Shown here in pieces: positions 51,599-61,176 of a DNA stretch of 64,000 bases (position 1 is the first letter of the stretch; each line of letters begins with the position of its first letter). Source of the DNA: Paenibacillus prosopidis (lineage in GTDB: Bacteria; Bacillota; Bacilli; Paenibacillales; Paenibacillaceae); contig NZ_QPJD01000010.1 in NCBI RefSeq assembly GCF_003337375.1, positions 186,001 through 250,000 of the forward strand, given 5' to 3'. The translations under genes were made by a program, and so were the position numbers. The notes beneath the pieces are model-generated. The model had not been told where the DNA came from. It did no database searches and saw nothing but the letters and a program-made list of their open reading frames with translations.

Positions 51599-51643
51599 AA
51601 GGGCTGCTCCTAAGAGTATAATCTCTTTTGGAGCAGCCCTTGT
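51599..51643. terminator. Bidirectional terminator between yebC-type and MFS genes
   Basis: AAGGGCTGCTCC (51599-51610) and GGAGCAGCCCTT (51630-51641), with an inner AGAG/CTCT pair. Confidence 0.85.
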
Positions 51644-51658
51644 CTGCAAGCGGTGCGG

Positions 51659-52846
51659 TTATCGGTCAGCGCGGCTGAAATAATGATAGGAGAGAAAACC
51701 GACTGCTGCTACCAGCGCGAAGCCGGTACCCATCTGGAAAAAGGTTTCCCGGCCAAAATGCTCGTAAACGAATCCTCCGAACATACCGCTAATGACACCG
51801 GCTAGCCCCGTCCATACAACGGCATAAACCGCTTGTCCGGACGCGCGGTACTCGTCGGGAATGAGATGCGAGAGGTAACGAAGAGCGGTCGAGAAATAGA
51901 TACCGAACGAGATGCTGTGCATCGCTTGCGTAGCGACTACCCAGCGTGGATCTTGAATGTCGCTAAGCAGCCATAGCCGAACCGCATACATAACGGAGGC
52001 AATCATTAGCAGAGGCAGCTCTTTGAATTTATGGCCGTACTTGCCGAGTAGAAATAAGATCGGAATTTCACTCATGGCAGAAACGAGCCATGCGAGTCCA
52101 ACAAGCGAATCGCTGGCACCCATCTGACGCATCGTTACGGCTAGAAAACCTTCGTACATCCGATGGGGAATGGATACGGTAAGAATAATTAAGAAAAAGA
52201 GCAAAACATCTCTTTGGCGAATGAGTTTGAAGAAGCCGGAAAAATCTATTTTTCGCGCGCTTCCTTGATAATCTTTTATGAATGTAGTTAACCCTAACGT
52301 AATCGCTATCGTGCAGAGCGCTAACGGAAGTGTCCAATGCGAGCCGATCTGTTTTAAAATAAGTCCGAACGTATAAGCGGTGACCGCAAAGCCAAGCGAT
52401 CCGAAAATTCGAATGAGCGCATAAGGCGTGCCCGTGTATTGGCTTGATAATAAAAGTAAACTGTCACTCAGCGGATTTATTGGCGTTTGAAAAAAATAAA
52501 AGCCCATCATAACAAGACAGACAAGGGCAAAATGCTCAATGGGGAGTAAAAGGGAAATCATGACGAGCTGGCCGAACAAAAGCAGCATGAGCAGTTTTTT
52601 GATCGTTCTGAATTTGTCGCTTGCCATGCCGAGTATAAGGTTAGCGAAAATAGAAATAAATGGCCCCGTCGAGTAGATAATACCGATCTGCTGCTCCGAA
52701 AATCCGCGATCCAAAAAATAAAGCGGGATAAAGGATACGACCATTGCGGCGGTGGAATAGGCGGAGAAGCTGAAAATTCTGAGCGACAACGTCTCTTTGC
52801 GTGCTGTAGGTGACCGCTCTGCCCGGACCGTGTCTGTTTTGTCCAT
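51659..52846 (-). CDS. MFS transporter of the MFS_1-like/LacY-related (YwbF-like) group
   Basis: 395 residues, 12 membrane segments. Starts with LSLRIFSFSAYSTAAMVVSF and keeps LGMASDKFRTIKK as motif A. It resembles the PPP/oligosaccharide:H+ symporter-like group of nucleoside or sugar carriers such as B. subtilis YwbF. ATG 52846 is the only good start; the frame upstream lacks membrane logic and runs antisense to the next gene. GGAG is 13 bases away, so the site is weak. Substrate unknown. Confidence 0.82.
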   Translation of the reverse strand: MDKTDTVRAERSPTARKETLSLRIFSFSAYSTAAMVVSFIPLYFLDRGFSEQQIGIIYSTGPFISIFANLILGMASDKFRTIKKLLMLLLFGQLVMISLLLPIEHFALVCLVMMGFYFFQTPINPLSDSLLLLSSQYTGTPYALIRIFGSLGFAVTAYTFGLILKQIGSHWTLPLALCTIAITLGLTTFIKDYQGSARKIDFSGFFKLIRQRDVLLFFLIILTVSIPHRMYEGFLAVTMRQMGASDSLVGLAWLVSAMSEIPILFLLGKYGHKFKELPLLMIASVMYAVRLWLLSDIQDPRWVVATQAMHSISFGIYFSTALRYLSHLIPDEYRASGQAVYAVVWTGLAGVISGMFGGFVYEHFGRETFFQMGTGFALVAAVGFLSYHYFSRADR

Positions 52847-52981
52847 ATTTGGTTGCTCACTCCATCTCTGTTCAATAAACAATATGGTAAATAGTATAGC
52901 ATGGATTAACATTCGTATAAATGAGATTTGAAGCTGGATTATTATGAGTTGAAATGGTACATTTATGTGTGGAGGTTTACT

Positions 52982-53299
52982 ATGGGAGCGTATCGTTTTG
53001 ACTGGGATGAGCGGCTTCGGATCCGAATTCCTGTGCTTGAAGCGGAATGGGAGCAGTACGAGGCATCCGAGCAGCTGGCGATTGTCGAGCAATGGGAGAT
53101 CATACGCGGAACAATTCCTGACCGCGTCATGGAGTTTGAACAGCTCATTAATGTGAAGCAATCGCAGCTGTTTGAGGAGGAAAGCTTTGAGCAATCTTGT
53201 ATACTAAACTATGATATTGCCGATTATGCAAGTAGGATTAACGATTTGCACATTTGGTATCGCATCGATCAGGAATTGGAATCGCGCCGACATTCATGA
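52982..53299 (+). CDS. Hypothetical protein, 105 residues, upstream of the terpene synthase gene
   Basis: Acidic helical protein rich in Glu, Trp and Gln (EAEWEQYEASEQLAIVEQWE). GGAGG lies 6 bases before ATG 52982. Family not recognised. The next gene begins 25 bases downstream, so it is probably co-transcribed with the sesquarterpene synthase and may assist it. Confidence 0.75.
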   Translation: MGAYRFDWDERLRIRIPVLEAEWEQYEASEQLAIVEQWEIIRGTIPDRVMEFEQLINVKQSQLFEEESFEQSCILNYDIADYASRINDLHIWYRIDQELESRRHS

Positions 53300-53324
53300 A
53301 CATGATTTTGAGGAGGGGTGCGCC

Positions 53325-54407
53325 GTGAGATTAACGACTTTATCAGGAAATCGGGTGCCCCAAGGACCGATAAAGCTCATGCATCGCATATATAAATATG
53401 TTCTTCCTGAAGTGGAGCGGGAGCTGGAGCAGCTTCGCCGCTTTGCACAGCGGATACCCGATCTTGAGCTGCGAACACAGGCGCTTGCCAGCATGGACAG
53501 CAAAAAGTTCCATTGTCAGGGCGGCGGTGTATACGCGGCGGCTAACCTTGAGCGTCGGCACGTGCTCATTCCGCTAATCGTAGCTCTTCAGACGATTAGC
53601 GACTACTTGGACAATCTATGTGATCGAAGCACTTCACTAAATCCGGATGATTTTCGTTTATTGCATCAATCCATGCTCGATGCCGTTAATCCCGAAGCGG
53701 AGCTTCAGGATTATTATGCATTTCGAAGCGAGAATGACGATGGAGGCTATTTGCACCATTTGGTTCGGACCTGCCAGCTCCATGCGGCGCAGCTGCCTTC
53801 CTATAGCAGCGTGCAGCAGCATGTAACAGAGCTCGTTGCGCTATACGGCGATCTCCAGGTGTACAAGCATATTCGCAAAGATTTGCGCGAATCGCAGCTG
53901 CTTGCTTGGTGGGAGCTGCATCGTAACAACTATCCGAATCTGCAGTGGAATGAGTTTGCTGCCGCAACCGGATCGACGCTCGGGATGTTTATGCTGTTTC
54001 TAGCCGCAAGTGAGGATAGGCTTTCTGAGCGGGATGCAGCAACGATAAAGTGTATTTATTTTCCGCACGTATGCGGCTTGCATATATTGCTCGATTACTT
54101 AATCGATCAGGAAGAGGATTATGCCGGCGGCGACCTTAACTTTTGCAATTACTATGATAATGAAAGTCTGCTTGTTGAGCGTCTCGGCACGATAGTGAAT
54201 CGAGCTCGGGAGGATGTGAAGCAGCTTCCGGCTTCCCGTTTCCACCGTTTGATTATTGAAGGGCTATTAGCCTTGTATTTGTCAGACCCGAAGGTTCGCC
54301 ACCAGGCGGATGTGCGAGATGTTTCTCGGAAGCTAATGAAGAACAGTCCGCTGACGCGTCTGTTTTTTCTCATCAACAGCATCTGGATTCGGAAACAACA
54401 GGCTTAA
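53325..54407 (+). CDS. ytpB: Tetraprenyl-beta-curcumene synthase, YtpB family (DUF2600)
   Basis: 360 residues from GTG 53325, with GAGGAGGGG 6 bases upstream. All-helical class of large terpene cyclases first found in B. subtilis, which cyclise C35 heptaprenyl diphosphate to tetraprenyl-beta-curcumene, a precursor of sesquarterpenes (baciterpenols). The acidic ALQTISDYLDNLCDRS region and LLDYLIDQEEDYAGGDLN are expected metal-diphosphate motifs. Length matches YtpB. No squalene-hopene-cyclase-type partner is adjacent. Confidence 0.9.
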   Translation: MRLTTLSGNRVPQGPIKLMHRIYKYVLPEVERELEQLRRFAQRIPDLELRTQALASMDSKKFHCQGGGVYAAANLERRHVLIPLIVALQTISDYLDNLCDRSTSLNPDDFRLLHQSMLDAVNPEAELQDYYAFRSENDDGGYLHHLVRTCQLHAAQLPSYSSVQQHVTELVALYGDLQVYKHIRKDLRESQLLAWWELHRNNYPNLQWNEFAAATGSTLGMFMLFLAASEDRLSERDAATIKCIYFPHVCGLHILLDYLIDQEEDYAGGDLNFCNYYDNESLLVERLGTIVNRAREDVKQLPASRFHRLIIEGLLALYLSDPKVRHQADVRDVSRKLMKNSPLTRLFFLINSIWIRKQQA

Positions 54408-54437
54408 ATATAAATGAACAATGTGGAGGAATGAACC

Positions 54438-55406
54438 ATGTCTGCAGTCAAATCAATCGCAGTACTGACAAGCGGAGGAGATTCGCAAGGAATGAACGCA
54501 GCCGTTCGTGCTGTCGTAAGAAGCGCTTTATTTCACGGTTTGGACGTTTACGGCGTGCAACGCGGTTACCAGGGACTGATTAACGATGATTTACGTCAAA
54601 TGGATTTACGCAGCGTAGGCGATATTATCCAACGCGGCGGAACGATTCTGCAAACGGCACGCTGTAAAGAATTTATGACAGCGGAAGGCCAGCAGCGCGG
54701 CGCGGAGGTGCTTCGCTCAAGAGGCATTGACGGGCTCGTAGTAATCGGCGGCGATGGCTCTTATCAAGGGGCAAATAAGCTAAGCAAGCTTGGCATTAAG
54801 ACGATGGGTCTGCCGGGCACGATCGATAATGATATTCCTTTTACTGATATTACGATCGGTTTTGACACAGCCGTTAGCATCGTTGTCGACGCTATCAACA
54901 AAATCCGCGATACGATGTCCTCGCACGAGCGTTCTTCCATAGTCGAGGTTATGGGACGCCATTGCGGAGATATCGCGCTGCATGCAGGACTTGCAAGCGG
55001 TGCTGAGACGATTCTCGTGCCGGAGGTTCCATTCGAGCTTAGCGAGGTTGCTGAGCGGATGAAGACGAACTTTGCCAAAGGCAAGCGTCACAGTATAATC
55101 GTCGTTGCAGAGGGCGCAGGCAAAGGCGAGGAGGTTGCAAGGCAAATTACAGCTGACTGCGGAATTGAACCGCGAGTTACCGTTCTCGGCCACATTCAGC
55201 GGGGCGGTACGCCAACTGCGATTGATCGTATACTGGCAAGCCGCTTAGGTGATTTTGCGGTAAGACAGCTGATGGCGGGAGATTCCGGTAAAGCTTGCGG
55301 CGTCGTTCGCGGAGAGCTTACGACAACGGACATTGATACCGTAGTTAATTCAAAAAAGCCGTTCGACATGAACATGTATGAGCTGGCGATCCGTCTATCC
55401 CAATAA
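54438..55406 (+). CDS. pfkA: ATP-dependent 6-phosphofructokinase
   Basis: 322 residues, glycolytic conversion of fructose-6-phosphate to the 1,6-bisphosphate. LTSGGDSQGMNAAVRAVVR, GGDGSYQGA (ATP/Mg), LPGTIDNDI (catalytic Asp), MGRHCGDIA and the C-terminal HIQRGGTPTAIDR are all intact. TGGAGG is upstream of the ATG. In many Firmicutes pfkA precedes pyk; here no pyk follows and a hairpin closes the unit. Confidence 0.97.
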   Translation: MSAVKSIAVLTSGGDSQGMNAAVRAVVRSALFHGLDVYGVQRGYQGLINDDLRQMDLRSVGDIIQRGGTILQTARCKEFMTAEGQQRGAEVLRSRGIDGLVVIGGDGSYQGANKLSKLGIKTMGLPGTIDNDIPFTDITIGFDTAVSIVVDAINKIRDTMSSHERSSIVEVMGRHCGDIALHAGLASGAETILVPEVPFELSEVAERMKTNFAKGKRHSIIVVAEGAGKGEEVARQITADCGIEPRVTVLGHIQRGGTPTAIDRILASRLGDFAVRQLMAGDSGKACGVVRGELTTTDIDTVVNSKKPFDMNMYELAIRLSQ

Positions 55407-55416
55407 GGGTAATAAA

Positions 55417-55466
55417 AAAGCCTTATGTCCAAGCAGTGATTGCAACTGCCGGACATAAGGCTTTCA
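55417..55466 (+). terminator. Hairpin after pfkA
   Basis: Perfect 14-base arms AAAGCCTTATGTCC (55417-55430) and GGACATAAGGCTTT (55451-55464), inner GCAGT/ACTGC stem; only a short T-run follows. Confidence 0.75.
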
Positions 55467-55510
55467 TCTGTAAATAACTTAATATTATATTCAGAGGTGG
55501 TAACTCAAAA

Positions 55511-55720
55511 ATGTTTTTATACAAAATCGAAGTTGAGCTTGCCGACAAAATGGCTTACCTTATCATACTTGCAGAAACAGATGAGAAAGCGTTCGATGTC
55601 GTGGAGAGCCACATTGAGCGTCATTTTATTAAAAAGCCTGAGATTCGCTCCATCGCCCTTGTAGAGAAAAAGAGAACGGAAGCCGGCAATGGCTACGTCA
55701 TTGAAGGTGCTTTCCATTAG
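55511..55720 (+). CDS. DUF3906 family small protein
   Basis: 69 residues, MFLYKIEVELADKMAYLIIL start, EIRSIALVEKKR near the end: a short ferredoxin-like sequence of the DUF3906 family of Bacillales, function unknown. AGAGGTGG precedes the ATG by about 10 bases. Flanked by terminators on both sides, so monocistronic. Confidence 0.8.
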   Translation: MFLYKIEVELADKMAYLIILAETDEKAFDVVESHIERHFIKKPEIRSIALVEKKRTEAGNGYVIEGAFH

Positions 55721-55730
55721 CCTTATTCTA

Positions 55731-55774
55731 AAAACGTCCATTTCCGCTGTTACAACGGGAATGGACGTTTTTCA
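55731..55774. terminator. Bidirectional terminator
   Basis: AAAACGTCCATTTCCG (55731-55746) and CGGGAATGGACGTTTT (55756-55771), one wobble; T-runs on both sides. Confidence 0.85.
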
Positions 55775-55785
55775 TTACCTATGTG

Positions 55786-56982
55786 CTATTTATACGCGAC
55801 ACCGGGCGAATATTTGTTGCCGGCGTTCCAGAGTAAATATTCTTTGACGCCAGTATCATGCAATGCCTTGATTTGAGCTTCAACCTCGGCTTTTCCATAT
55901 TTCACATAATGACCGCTACCAAGCCAGCTTGCAGTAAAATCTTGAATCCATGGACGAATGATCGGCTTTAATTCGCCTGTAGATTCAAGCTTCTTATGAG
56001 TATCTACCATTGCGCCTTTGATCGTCTCGTATGGGCTCCTGTCGGGATCCTTCTGCTTAAACCACCCTGTACTATAGTGACTCGGATATACCATTGGCGA
56101 TATGACATGTACATCATTCGAAATTTTGACAAAATCCTGACCGATGCCTTCGGCTGCGGGAACCGATGCGGCATAGCCGAATATATCGACAGAAACGCGT
56201 ACTCCGAGCGGCTCAAGCTGCTCACGGGCATATTTGACGAAGCCAGTAACAGCGTCTACGCGGCTTTCCTCTGTTTTGTTAAAGGTAAGCGCTGCCGCTT
56301 TTTTCTCAAAGCCTTCGGGAAAACGCACGTAATCAAATTGAATTTCTTTAAATCCAAGCTTTGCGGCTTCCTTTGCTACAGCGATATTATACTCCCAAAC
56401 ATCTTTGCGGTACGGATTGACGAAGCTTTCGCCGCGGCCGTTCTTCCATACGGTTCCGTCCTGATGAAGGAAGGAGAGCTCCGGCTGTTTGCGCGCAAGC
56501 ACCGTATCTTTGAAAACAACGATCCTAGCGATCGGATAAATGCTGTGCTGCTTGAGAGTGGCGAGCAGCACACCGATGTCTTTAATAAATTTTTTAGGGG
56601 TTCCGACCACTAATAATTCAGGGGTCGTCGTTGGATATGTAATATATCCGTTGTCATCTTTGATATCAATAACCATGCCGTTTAGCTCAGTATCGTCCAG
56701 CAATTTTATTAATGATTCCAAACGCGAGCCGCCTGCGCTATGCGCAGTTACGTATATTCCTTTGATTGGGGGAGTATCCGGCTGCGGATCCTTCTTAATG
56801 CCTGTTGCTTCTGGTTTTCCCGTATCTTCGCCGCCGATGGCGGCACTGTCCGGCCCAATAATCGTTTGACCAGCTGCGGAATTCACGTAGGCAACAGCTA
56901 ATTGCTTGGCTGCGTCACTGCCATCTCCACTCCCGGTGAGCAAATTGTACAGCAGCACCAAACTTGAAATAATGATGTCCAT
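55786..56982 (-). CDS. Secreted putative glycoside hydrolase (DUF4015)
   Basis: 398 residues: an N-terminal hydrophobic segment (about 3-17, anchor or signal), a Thr/Pro/Asp linker, then a TIM-barrel of the DUF4015 putative glycoside hydrolase family. KGIYVTAHSAGG, GMVIDIKDDNGYITYP, EIQFDYVRFPE and the C-terminal YLLWNAGNKYS are typical. Substrate unknown, probably a cell-surface polysaccharide. ATG 56982 has GGGGGAGAG upstream. Confidence 0.85.
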   Translation of the reverse strand: MDIIISSLVLLYNLLTGSGDGSDAAKQLAVAYVNSAAGQTIIGPDSAAIGGEDTGKPEATGIKKDPQPDTPPIKGIYVTAHSAGGSRLESLIKLLDDTELNGMVIDIKDDNGYITYPTTTPELLVVGTPKKFIKDIGVLLATLKQHSIYPIARIVVFKDTVLARKQPELSFLHQDGTVWKNGRGESFVNPYRKDVWEYNIAVAKEAAKLGFKEIQFDYVRFPEGFEKKAAALTFNKTEESRVDAVTGFVKYAREQLEPLGVRVSVDIFGYAASVPAAEGIGQDFVKISNDVHVISPMVYPSHYSTGWFKQKDPDRSPYETIKGAMVDTHKKLESTGELKPIIRPWIQDFTASWLGSGHYVKYGKAEVEAQIKALHDTGVKEYLLWNAGNKYSPGVAYK

Positions 56983-57061
56983 TATGCTCTCTCCCCCGCT
57001 TGCTATTCTGTTCAGATTATAAAGCAGATCGCATGTCCGGGTCACCAATTTTTTTGAACCT

Positions 57062-57097
57062 GAAACAAAAAGCCAGCCGAGTTTAACTCGACTGGCA
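57062..57097 (-). terminator. Terminator of the 64-residue gene
   Basis: GCCAGCCGAG (57072-57081) and CTCGACTGGC (57087-57096); on the minus strand a TTTTTGTTTC run follows. Confidence 0.8.
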
Positions 57098-57123
57098 TGT
57101 AAATAATTCTATGTCCCGCATTG

Positions 57124-57318
57124 TCATTGTAACAAAGCTTCTCTCTGCTGATTGCAAATACTGTGCTGCACAATTTCCATTGCGTCAGCTGGTTCAAGTA
57201 AGGCGAGTCCGTCACGCAGCACGATGCTGATGTCCATTTCACGTTCAGTAAGAAAAGGACTAAGCTCTGGGGCAAGCTTCTCTACAATTTGAGACAATTT
57301 GACCGTTTCCATATCCAT
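57124..57318 (-). CDS. Hypothetical 64-residue acidic protein
   Basis: Small helical protein (VEKLAPELSPFLTEREMDIS; ALLEPADAMEIVQHSI) without membrane segment. AAAGGGTGATG lies before the ATG and a good terminator follows, so it is a defined transcription unit. Family not recognised. Confidence 0.7.
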   Translation of the reverse strand: MDMETVKLSQIVEKLAPELSPFLTEREMDISIVLRDGLALLEPADAMEIVQHSICNQQREALLQ

Positions 57319-57457
57319 TGAGCATCACCCTTTCATATTTAATGTTCAGGGGAAATCATATGGCAAGAAACCAAAAGCTACGGGATACACACATTATAGC
57401 AGGATCATTTTCAAAAACATAGGGATACTGAGCAAAATCCATGTTTGCGTATATGGT

Positions 57458-58297
57458 TTACTCCTTGCTCCTCGAGAAGTCGCCAATTATGCCTACGGTT
57501 TCCACTATGTTTATGAAGGCATGCGGGTCGATTAATGTAATTGTTTTGCTTAACTCTGCTACTTCGTATTTCGTTCGTACAGTCATCAACATATCGCGCT
57601 CTATAGAAGAATATGCGCCGCGTGTTTTTATAATCGTAATGCCGCGCGGATGCGAGAGCAGCTTGGAGAGCAGCTCATCGGTTTTGGTCGTAATAATGAA
57701 TGCAGTTACTTTAATATGCCGCACGTGAATGAGATCGACCACTTTACCAGCTGTATAAATCGACAGGAGCGAATACAAGGCAAGATCCCAGTTTTCCGTA
57801 AACAGGACAAGAACAGCGATGACGAGGCCATTTAATATAAAGATAATCATGCCTACCGGTAAATCGCGTTTGCGTGTAACGATCGACGCAATAATGTCGA
57901 AGCCGCCGGATGAGCCTCCGTAACGTAACGTCAAACCGCTGCCGAATCCAACAATAATGCCGCCGAAAACAGCTCCAAGTACAATGTCATACGCAATTTT
58001 TTCTGCAGGAATGAGTTGCATGAACAAGGTAGATGCTATTACGGTGTAAATGCTCCAAAAAATAAATCGATGGCCTACTGCGAACCAACCCCAAATAAGC
58101 ACTGGTAAATTCAATACCAGATAAAGCCAGCCGATGTTCCCTCCGGTTATATAACCAATCATCATGGAAATACCGGATATTCCGCCGCTTAACAGTTGAT
58201 GCGGAATGAGAAACAGGTTGAAGCCGATAGCTATAAGGAAAGCGCCGAGAGTCATGATCGGAATAGTAACAAGGTAACGCAGGGAGTGGGGATTCAT
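57458..58297 (-). CDS. YitT family membrane protein with DUF2179 domain
   Basis: 279 residues: five to six membrane helices (about 8-185) with GFNLFLIPHQLLSGGISGIS and YGGSSGGFDIIA, then a cytosolic DUF2179 domain (about 200-275; IITTKTDELLSKLL, GAYSSIERDMLMTVV-like). YitT/YqfU-type proteins are of unknown transport function; some are linked to sporulation. TTGGAG precedes the ATG. Divergent from cshA. Confidence 0.9.
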   Translation of the reverse strand: MNPHSLRYLVTIPIMTLGAFLIAIGFNLFLIPHQLLSGGISGISMMIGYITGGNIGWLYLVLNLPVLIWGWFAVGHRFIFWSIYTVIASTLFMQLIPAEKIAYDIVLGAVFGGIIVGFGSGLTLRYGGSSGGFDIIASIVTRKRDLPVGMIIFILNGLVIAVLVLFTENWDLALYSLLSIYTAGKVVDLIHVRHIKVTAFIITTKTDELLSKLLSHPRGITIIKTRGAYSSIERDMLMTVRTKYEVAELSKTITLIDPHAFINIVETVGIIGDFSRSKE

Positions 58298-58393
58298 TGC
58301 AATCGCTCCAATGCAACCAAAGTGAAAATATTGGTTTATTTGTAACCCTTAGTATGTCTTTCTTTGGTTTACTGGTATTCATGATTGAATCTG

Positions 58394-58402
58394 TGCTATA
58401 AT
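58394..58402 (+). promoter_or_regulatory. Extended -10 promoter of cshA
   Basis: TGCTATAAT (58394-58402) is an extended -10 about 50 bases upstream of the cshA start; no good -35. Confidence 0.55.
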
Positions 58403-58452
58403 GGTTTGGATATTCTTAAGTAGGCTGCAGATAAAAGGAGTTTGAGAAAAGT

Positions 58453-60054
58453 TTGAAAACATTTGCTGAATTTGGCTTGGAACCGAAAGTGTTACAAGCA
58501 ATTACTGAACTTGGATTCGAGGAATCTACCCCGATTCAAGACAAAGCGATCCCTATTGCAATGGCAGGAAGAGATCTAATTGGCCAAGCACAGACGGGTA
58601 CAGGAAAGACAGCGGCATTCGGAATTCCGCTCATTAACAAAATTCCGACAAGCGAGGAACGCATTGTCGCATTAATAATGACGCCAACCCGTGAACTCGC
58701 AATCCAAGTGGCTGACGAGATCGGGAAGTTAACTCGATACAAAGGTCTTCGCTCATTGCCGATTTACGGTGGACAAGAGATTGGCCGTCAAATCCGCGCA
58801 TTGAAGAAGAAACCACAAATCATCATCGGTACACCAGGACGTTTGCTTGACCACATCAACCGTAAGACGATTCGTCTTGAAGATGTACAAACTGTCATTT
58901 TAGACGAAGCTGATGAAATGCTTGACATGGGCTTCATGGAGGATATTCAATCTATCCTGAAGCAAGTACCTGAAGAGCGTCATACGATGCTGTTCTCCGC
59001 TACAATGCCAAGCAACATCCAAAAATTAGCACAACAGTTTCTGAAAGATCCGGAGCATGTATCGGTTATCCCGAAACAAGTAACGGCACCTTTAATCGAT
59101 CAAGCTTACATCGAAGTGCACGAGCGTCAGAAGTTCGAAGCGCTAAGCCGGTTGCTTGATATGGAATCACCGGAACTTGCTATTATTTTTGGACGTACAA
59201 AGCGTCGTGTAGATGAGCTGAGCGAAGCGCTTCAAAAACGCGGATATTCCGCTGACGGCTTGCACGGCGATTTGTCTCAAAATCAACGCGATAGCGTAAT
59301 GCGCAAATTCCGCGACGGCAGCATTGATGTATTGGTAGCAACAGACGTTGCTGCACGTGGTCTGGACGTATCTGGCGTAACGCACGTAATCAACTTTGAC
59401 CTTCCGCAAGATCCTGAGAGCTACGTTCACCGTATCGGTCGTACGGGCCGCGCCGGTAAGGAAGGTACGGCTTGGTCGTTCGTCACACCACGTGAGACTG
59501 ATCACCTGCACTTCATTGAGAAAATAACGCGTCAGAAGATGAACCGTAAGCCGCTTCCAAGCATTGCCGAAGCGATTGAAGGTAAGCAGCGTGTAACGGC
59601 TGAACGCATATTGGAAATCGTCCAAAACGACGAATTCTCGGAATACAAAGCAATTTCGATTCAATTGCTGGAGCAATACGATTCCGTTCACCTTCTGTCA
59701 GCAGCGATTAAACTGCTTACAGGCGAGAAGAAAAATGTTGACGTTGAATTGACTCCTGAAGAACCTCTGCGCGCTAAAAAACGCAGACCGGACATTCGTT
59801 CGAACGGACGTCCATTCAACCGCAGCGGAGGCTCCTCGTACGGCGGCAACCGCAGTGGTGGTACTGGTGGTACTGGCGGCGGCGGCTACCGTGGACGCGA
59901 TGACAGACGCAGCGGCAGCAGCGCAGGTGCCAGCTCGCGCGGCAGCTACGAGAACCGTGGCGGCAGCGGCGGTTACGGCGGCAAGAGAAGCAGCGAGGGA
60001 CGCACTGAAAACCGTCGTCCTAAGAGCAACTCTGAAGGCTTCGTAAATAATTAA
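58453..60054 (+). CDS. cshA: DEAD-box RNA helicase CshA
   Basis: 533 residues from TTG 58453 (AAAGGAG 12 bases upstream). All helicase motifs are present: [34 protein letters not shown] and HRIGRTGR. CshA acts in mRNA turnover with the degradosome and in ribosome assembly, notably in the cold. The C-terminal ~80 residues form a long Gly/Arg/Ser-rich, RGG-like tail, expected to bind RNA without fixed structure. Strong terminator behind. The TTG start at a highly expressed gene is worth noting. Confidence 0.95.
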   Translation: MKTFAEFGLEPKVLQAITELGFEESTPIQDKAIPIAMAGRDLIGQAQTGTGKTAAFGIPLINKIPTSEERIVALIMTPTRELAIQVADEIGKLTRYKGLRSLPIYGGQEIGRQIRALKKKPQIIIGTPGRLLDHINRKTIRLEDVQTVILDEADEMLDMGFMEDIQSILKQVPEERHTMLFSATMPSNIQKLAQQFLKDPEHVSVIPKQVTAPLIDQAYIEVHERQKFEALSRLLDMESPELAIIFGRTKRRVDELSEALQKRGYSADGLHGDLSQNQRDSVMRKFRDGSIDVLVATDVAARGLDVSGVTHVINFDLPQDPESYVHRIGRTGRAGKEGTAWSFVTPRETDHLHFIEKITRQKMNRKPLPSIAEAIEGKQRVTAERILEIVQNDEFSEYKAISIQLLEQYDSVHLLSAAIKLLTGEKKNVDVELTPEEPLRAKKRRPDIRSNGRPFNRSGGSSYGGNRSGGTGGTGGGGYRGRDDRRSGSSAGASSRGSYENRGGSGGYGGKRSSEGRTENRRPKSNSEGFVNN

Positions 60055-60060
60055 CAAAAA

Positions 60061-60116
60061 AACCGAGGAAGTCCGTGATGCCTTGCGGGCATCCGAACCT
60101 CCTCGGTTCTTTTTTG
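60061..60116 (+). terminator. Terminator of cshA
   Basis: AACCGAGGA (60061-60069) and TCCTCGGTT (60100-60108) around an inner GATGCC/GGCATC stem, followed by CTTTTTT. Confidence 0.88.
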
Positions 60117-60159
60117 ATTAAATCGTGGGAGTAATCTTACTTTTCTGGAGGCAGATCCG

Positions 60160-60936
60160 ATGGAACCAAGAGGGCTAATGGGTGGATTTTACCGAATTTC
60201 CGAGTGGATCATGCGGCTATCGGTCATAAATGTATTGTGGTTGATTTGTTCTATTCCTTTCGTTTTCTTCGCGTGGGGTTTACTTATGTCAACGGATCCC
60301 ACTCAAGTGTATTCCGCTCTAATTGCAATGGCAGTTATAGCTCCATTCACGTTGTTTCCGGCTACTGCAGCCATGTTTGCAGTTGCCCGCAAATGGGTGA
60401 TGGGGGAAAGTGATGTTGCTCTGTTCAAAACGTTTTTCCGGGGTTACAAAGAAAATTATAAGCAAAGCATGCTTGGCGGTATTATATATACTATCCTGCT
60501 AACCATTATGATTGTTGATTTCATTGTTTATCGCGAACAATTGAATTTGCTTTCTTATATTTTCATCGCCTTTTTGGTACTGCTCGTTGTATCGTTATTT
60601 AATTTTTTCTCGATGCTTGTCCACTATCATATGAAAACGTTTCAATTATTGAAAAACGCGGTTCTCATTACGATAGGTAAACCGTTTCGTTCATTGTCGA
60701 CTGCCATTATGAGTGGAGCTGTCATGTATTTCAGTACAAAGTTTACGTTCCTTATCCCATTCTTTATGGGCAGCATCATCGCATATTTAGCATTCTGGAA
60801 CTTTCATCTGATTTATCAGAAGCTGCAGGAGCAGGCAGAAAAAGCGAGGCTTGCTGAGGAAGAAGAGGCGGAGAAAGCAGCAGAGCTTGACCGCGAAGAC
60901 CTTTTGAAGGATGATTCGAACAGCTCCAGTAAATAA
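60160..60936 (+). CDS. DUF624 (YesL family) membrane protein
   Basis: 258 residues with six membrane helices and the DUF624 pattern (GGFYRISEWIMRLSVINVLW; FPATAAMFAVARKW; FFRGYKENYKQS), followed by a Glu/Ala-rich coiled tail. YesL-type proteins often sit with carbohydrate uptake systems; none is here. CTGGAGG precedes the ATG. Confidence 0.88.
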   Translation: MEPRGLMGGFYRISEWIMRLSVINVLWLICSIPFVFFAWGLLMSTDPTQVYSALIAMAVIAPFTLFPATAAMFAVARKWVMGESDVALFKTFFRGYKENYKQSMLGGIIYTILLTIMIVDFIVYREQLNLLSYIFIAFLVLLVVSLFNFFSMLVHYHMKTFQLLKNAVLITIGKPFRSLSTAIMSGAVMYFSTKFTFLIPFFMGSIIAYLAFWNFHLIYQKLQEQAEKARLAEEEEAEKAAELDREDLLKDDSNSSSK

Positions 60937-60949
60937 CATACCGACTAAG

Positions 60950-60978
60950 TTTACTTTTAATGTAGTTCGTTCTATAAT
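60950..60978 (+). promoter_or_regulatory. Promoter of the 6S RNA
   Basis: TTTACT (60950-60955), 17-base spacer, TATAAT (60973-60978). A transcript would start near 60985, right at the base of the RNA stem. Confidence 0.7.
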
Positions 60979-60984
60979 AGCAAT

Positions 60985-61175
60985 ACCTCCTGCGATGTTC
61001 GTTGCGGCTTTACGCTGTTTTGAACCAATGGCTGTTTCACGGGAGACCTAAATCGAAACGTAGCTGACATGCCCCCGAAAAGGGATCTCAAAAGCGGTTC
61101 TGCGGTCACCCACCTGCGAAAGCGGGTTCAGAAACAAGTGAGTCGGACGGCATAGGCGGGTACTTATTAACAAAT
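60985..61175 (+). ncRNA. ssrS: 6S RNA (probable)
   Basis: A ~190-base gene-free stretch with promoter and terminator. The 5' part CCTGCGATGTTCGTTGCGG resembles the conserved 5' region of 6S RNA (GATGTTCG...GCGG in E. coli) and the 3' part CGGACGGCATAGGCGGG resembles its 3' partner (CGGCGGCATC...). The two ends can pair (TACCTCCTGC with GCATAGGCGGGTA), closing a long rod with a central loop. 6S RNA mimics an open promoter and sequesters sigma-A RNA polymerase in stationary phase. Identified by eye from motif memory, without a covariance model. Confidence 0.72.
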
Positions 61176-61176
61176 G

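Noticed and set aside
50723..51649. 308-residue minus-strand frame opposite the YebC-type gene
   Set aside because: The plus strand encodes a complete, well-conserved family protein with a ribosome site; the antisense frame shows no domain logic.
52847..53194. N-terminal extension of the MFS gene to 53194
   Set aside because: It overlaps a co-directional plus-strand gene pair with good ribosome sites and adds 116 residues without membrane or family logic.
59698..60057. Ala/Thr-rich minus-strand frame at the 3' end of cshA
   Set aside because: Mirror of the Gly/Arg-rich tail codons; no start signal.
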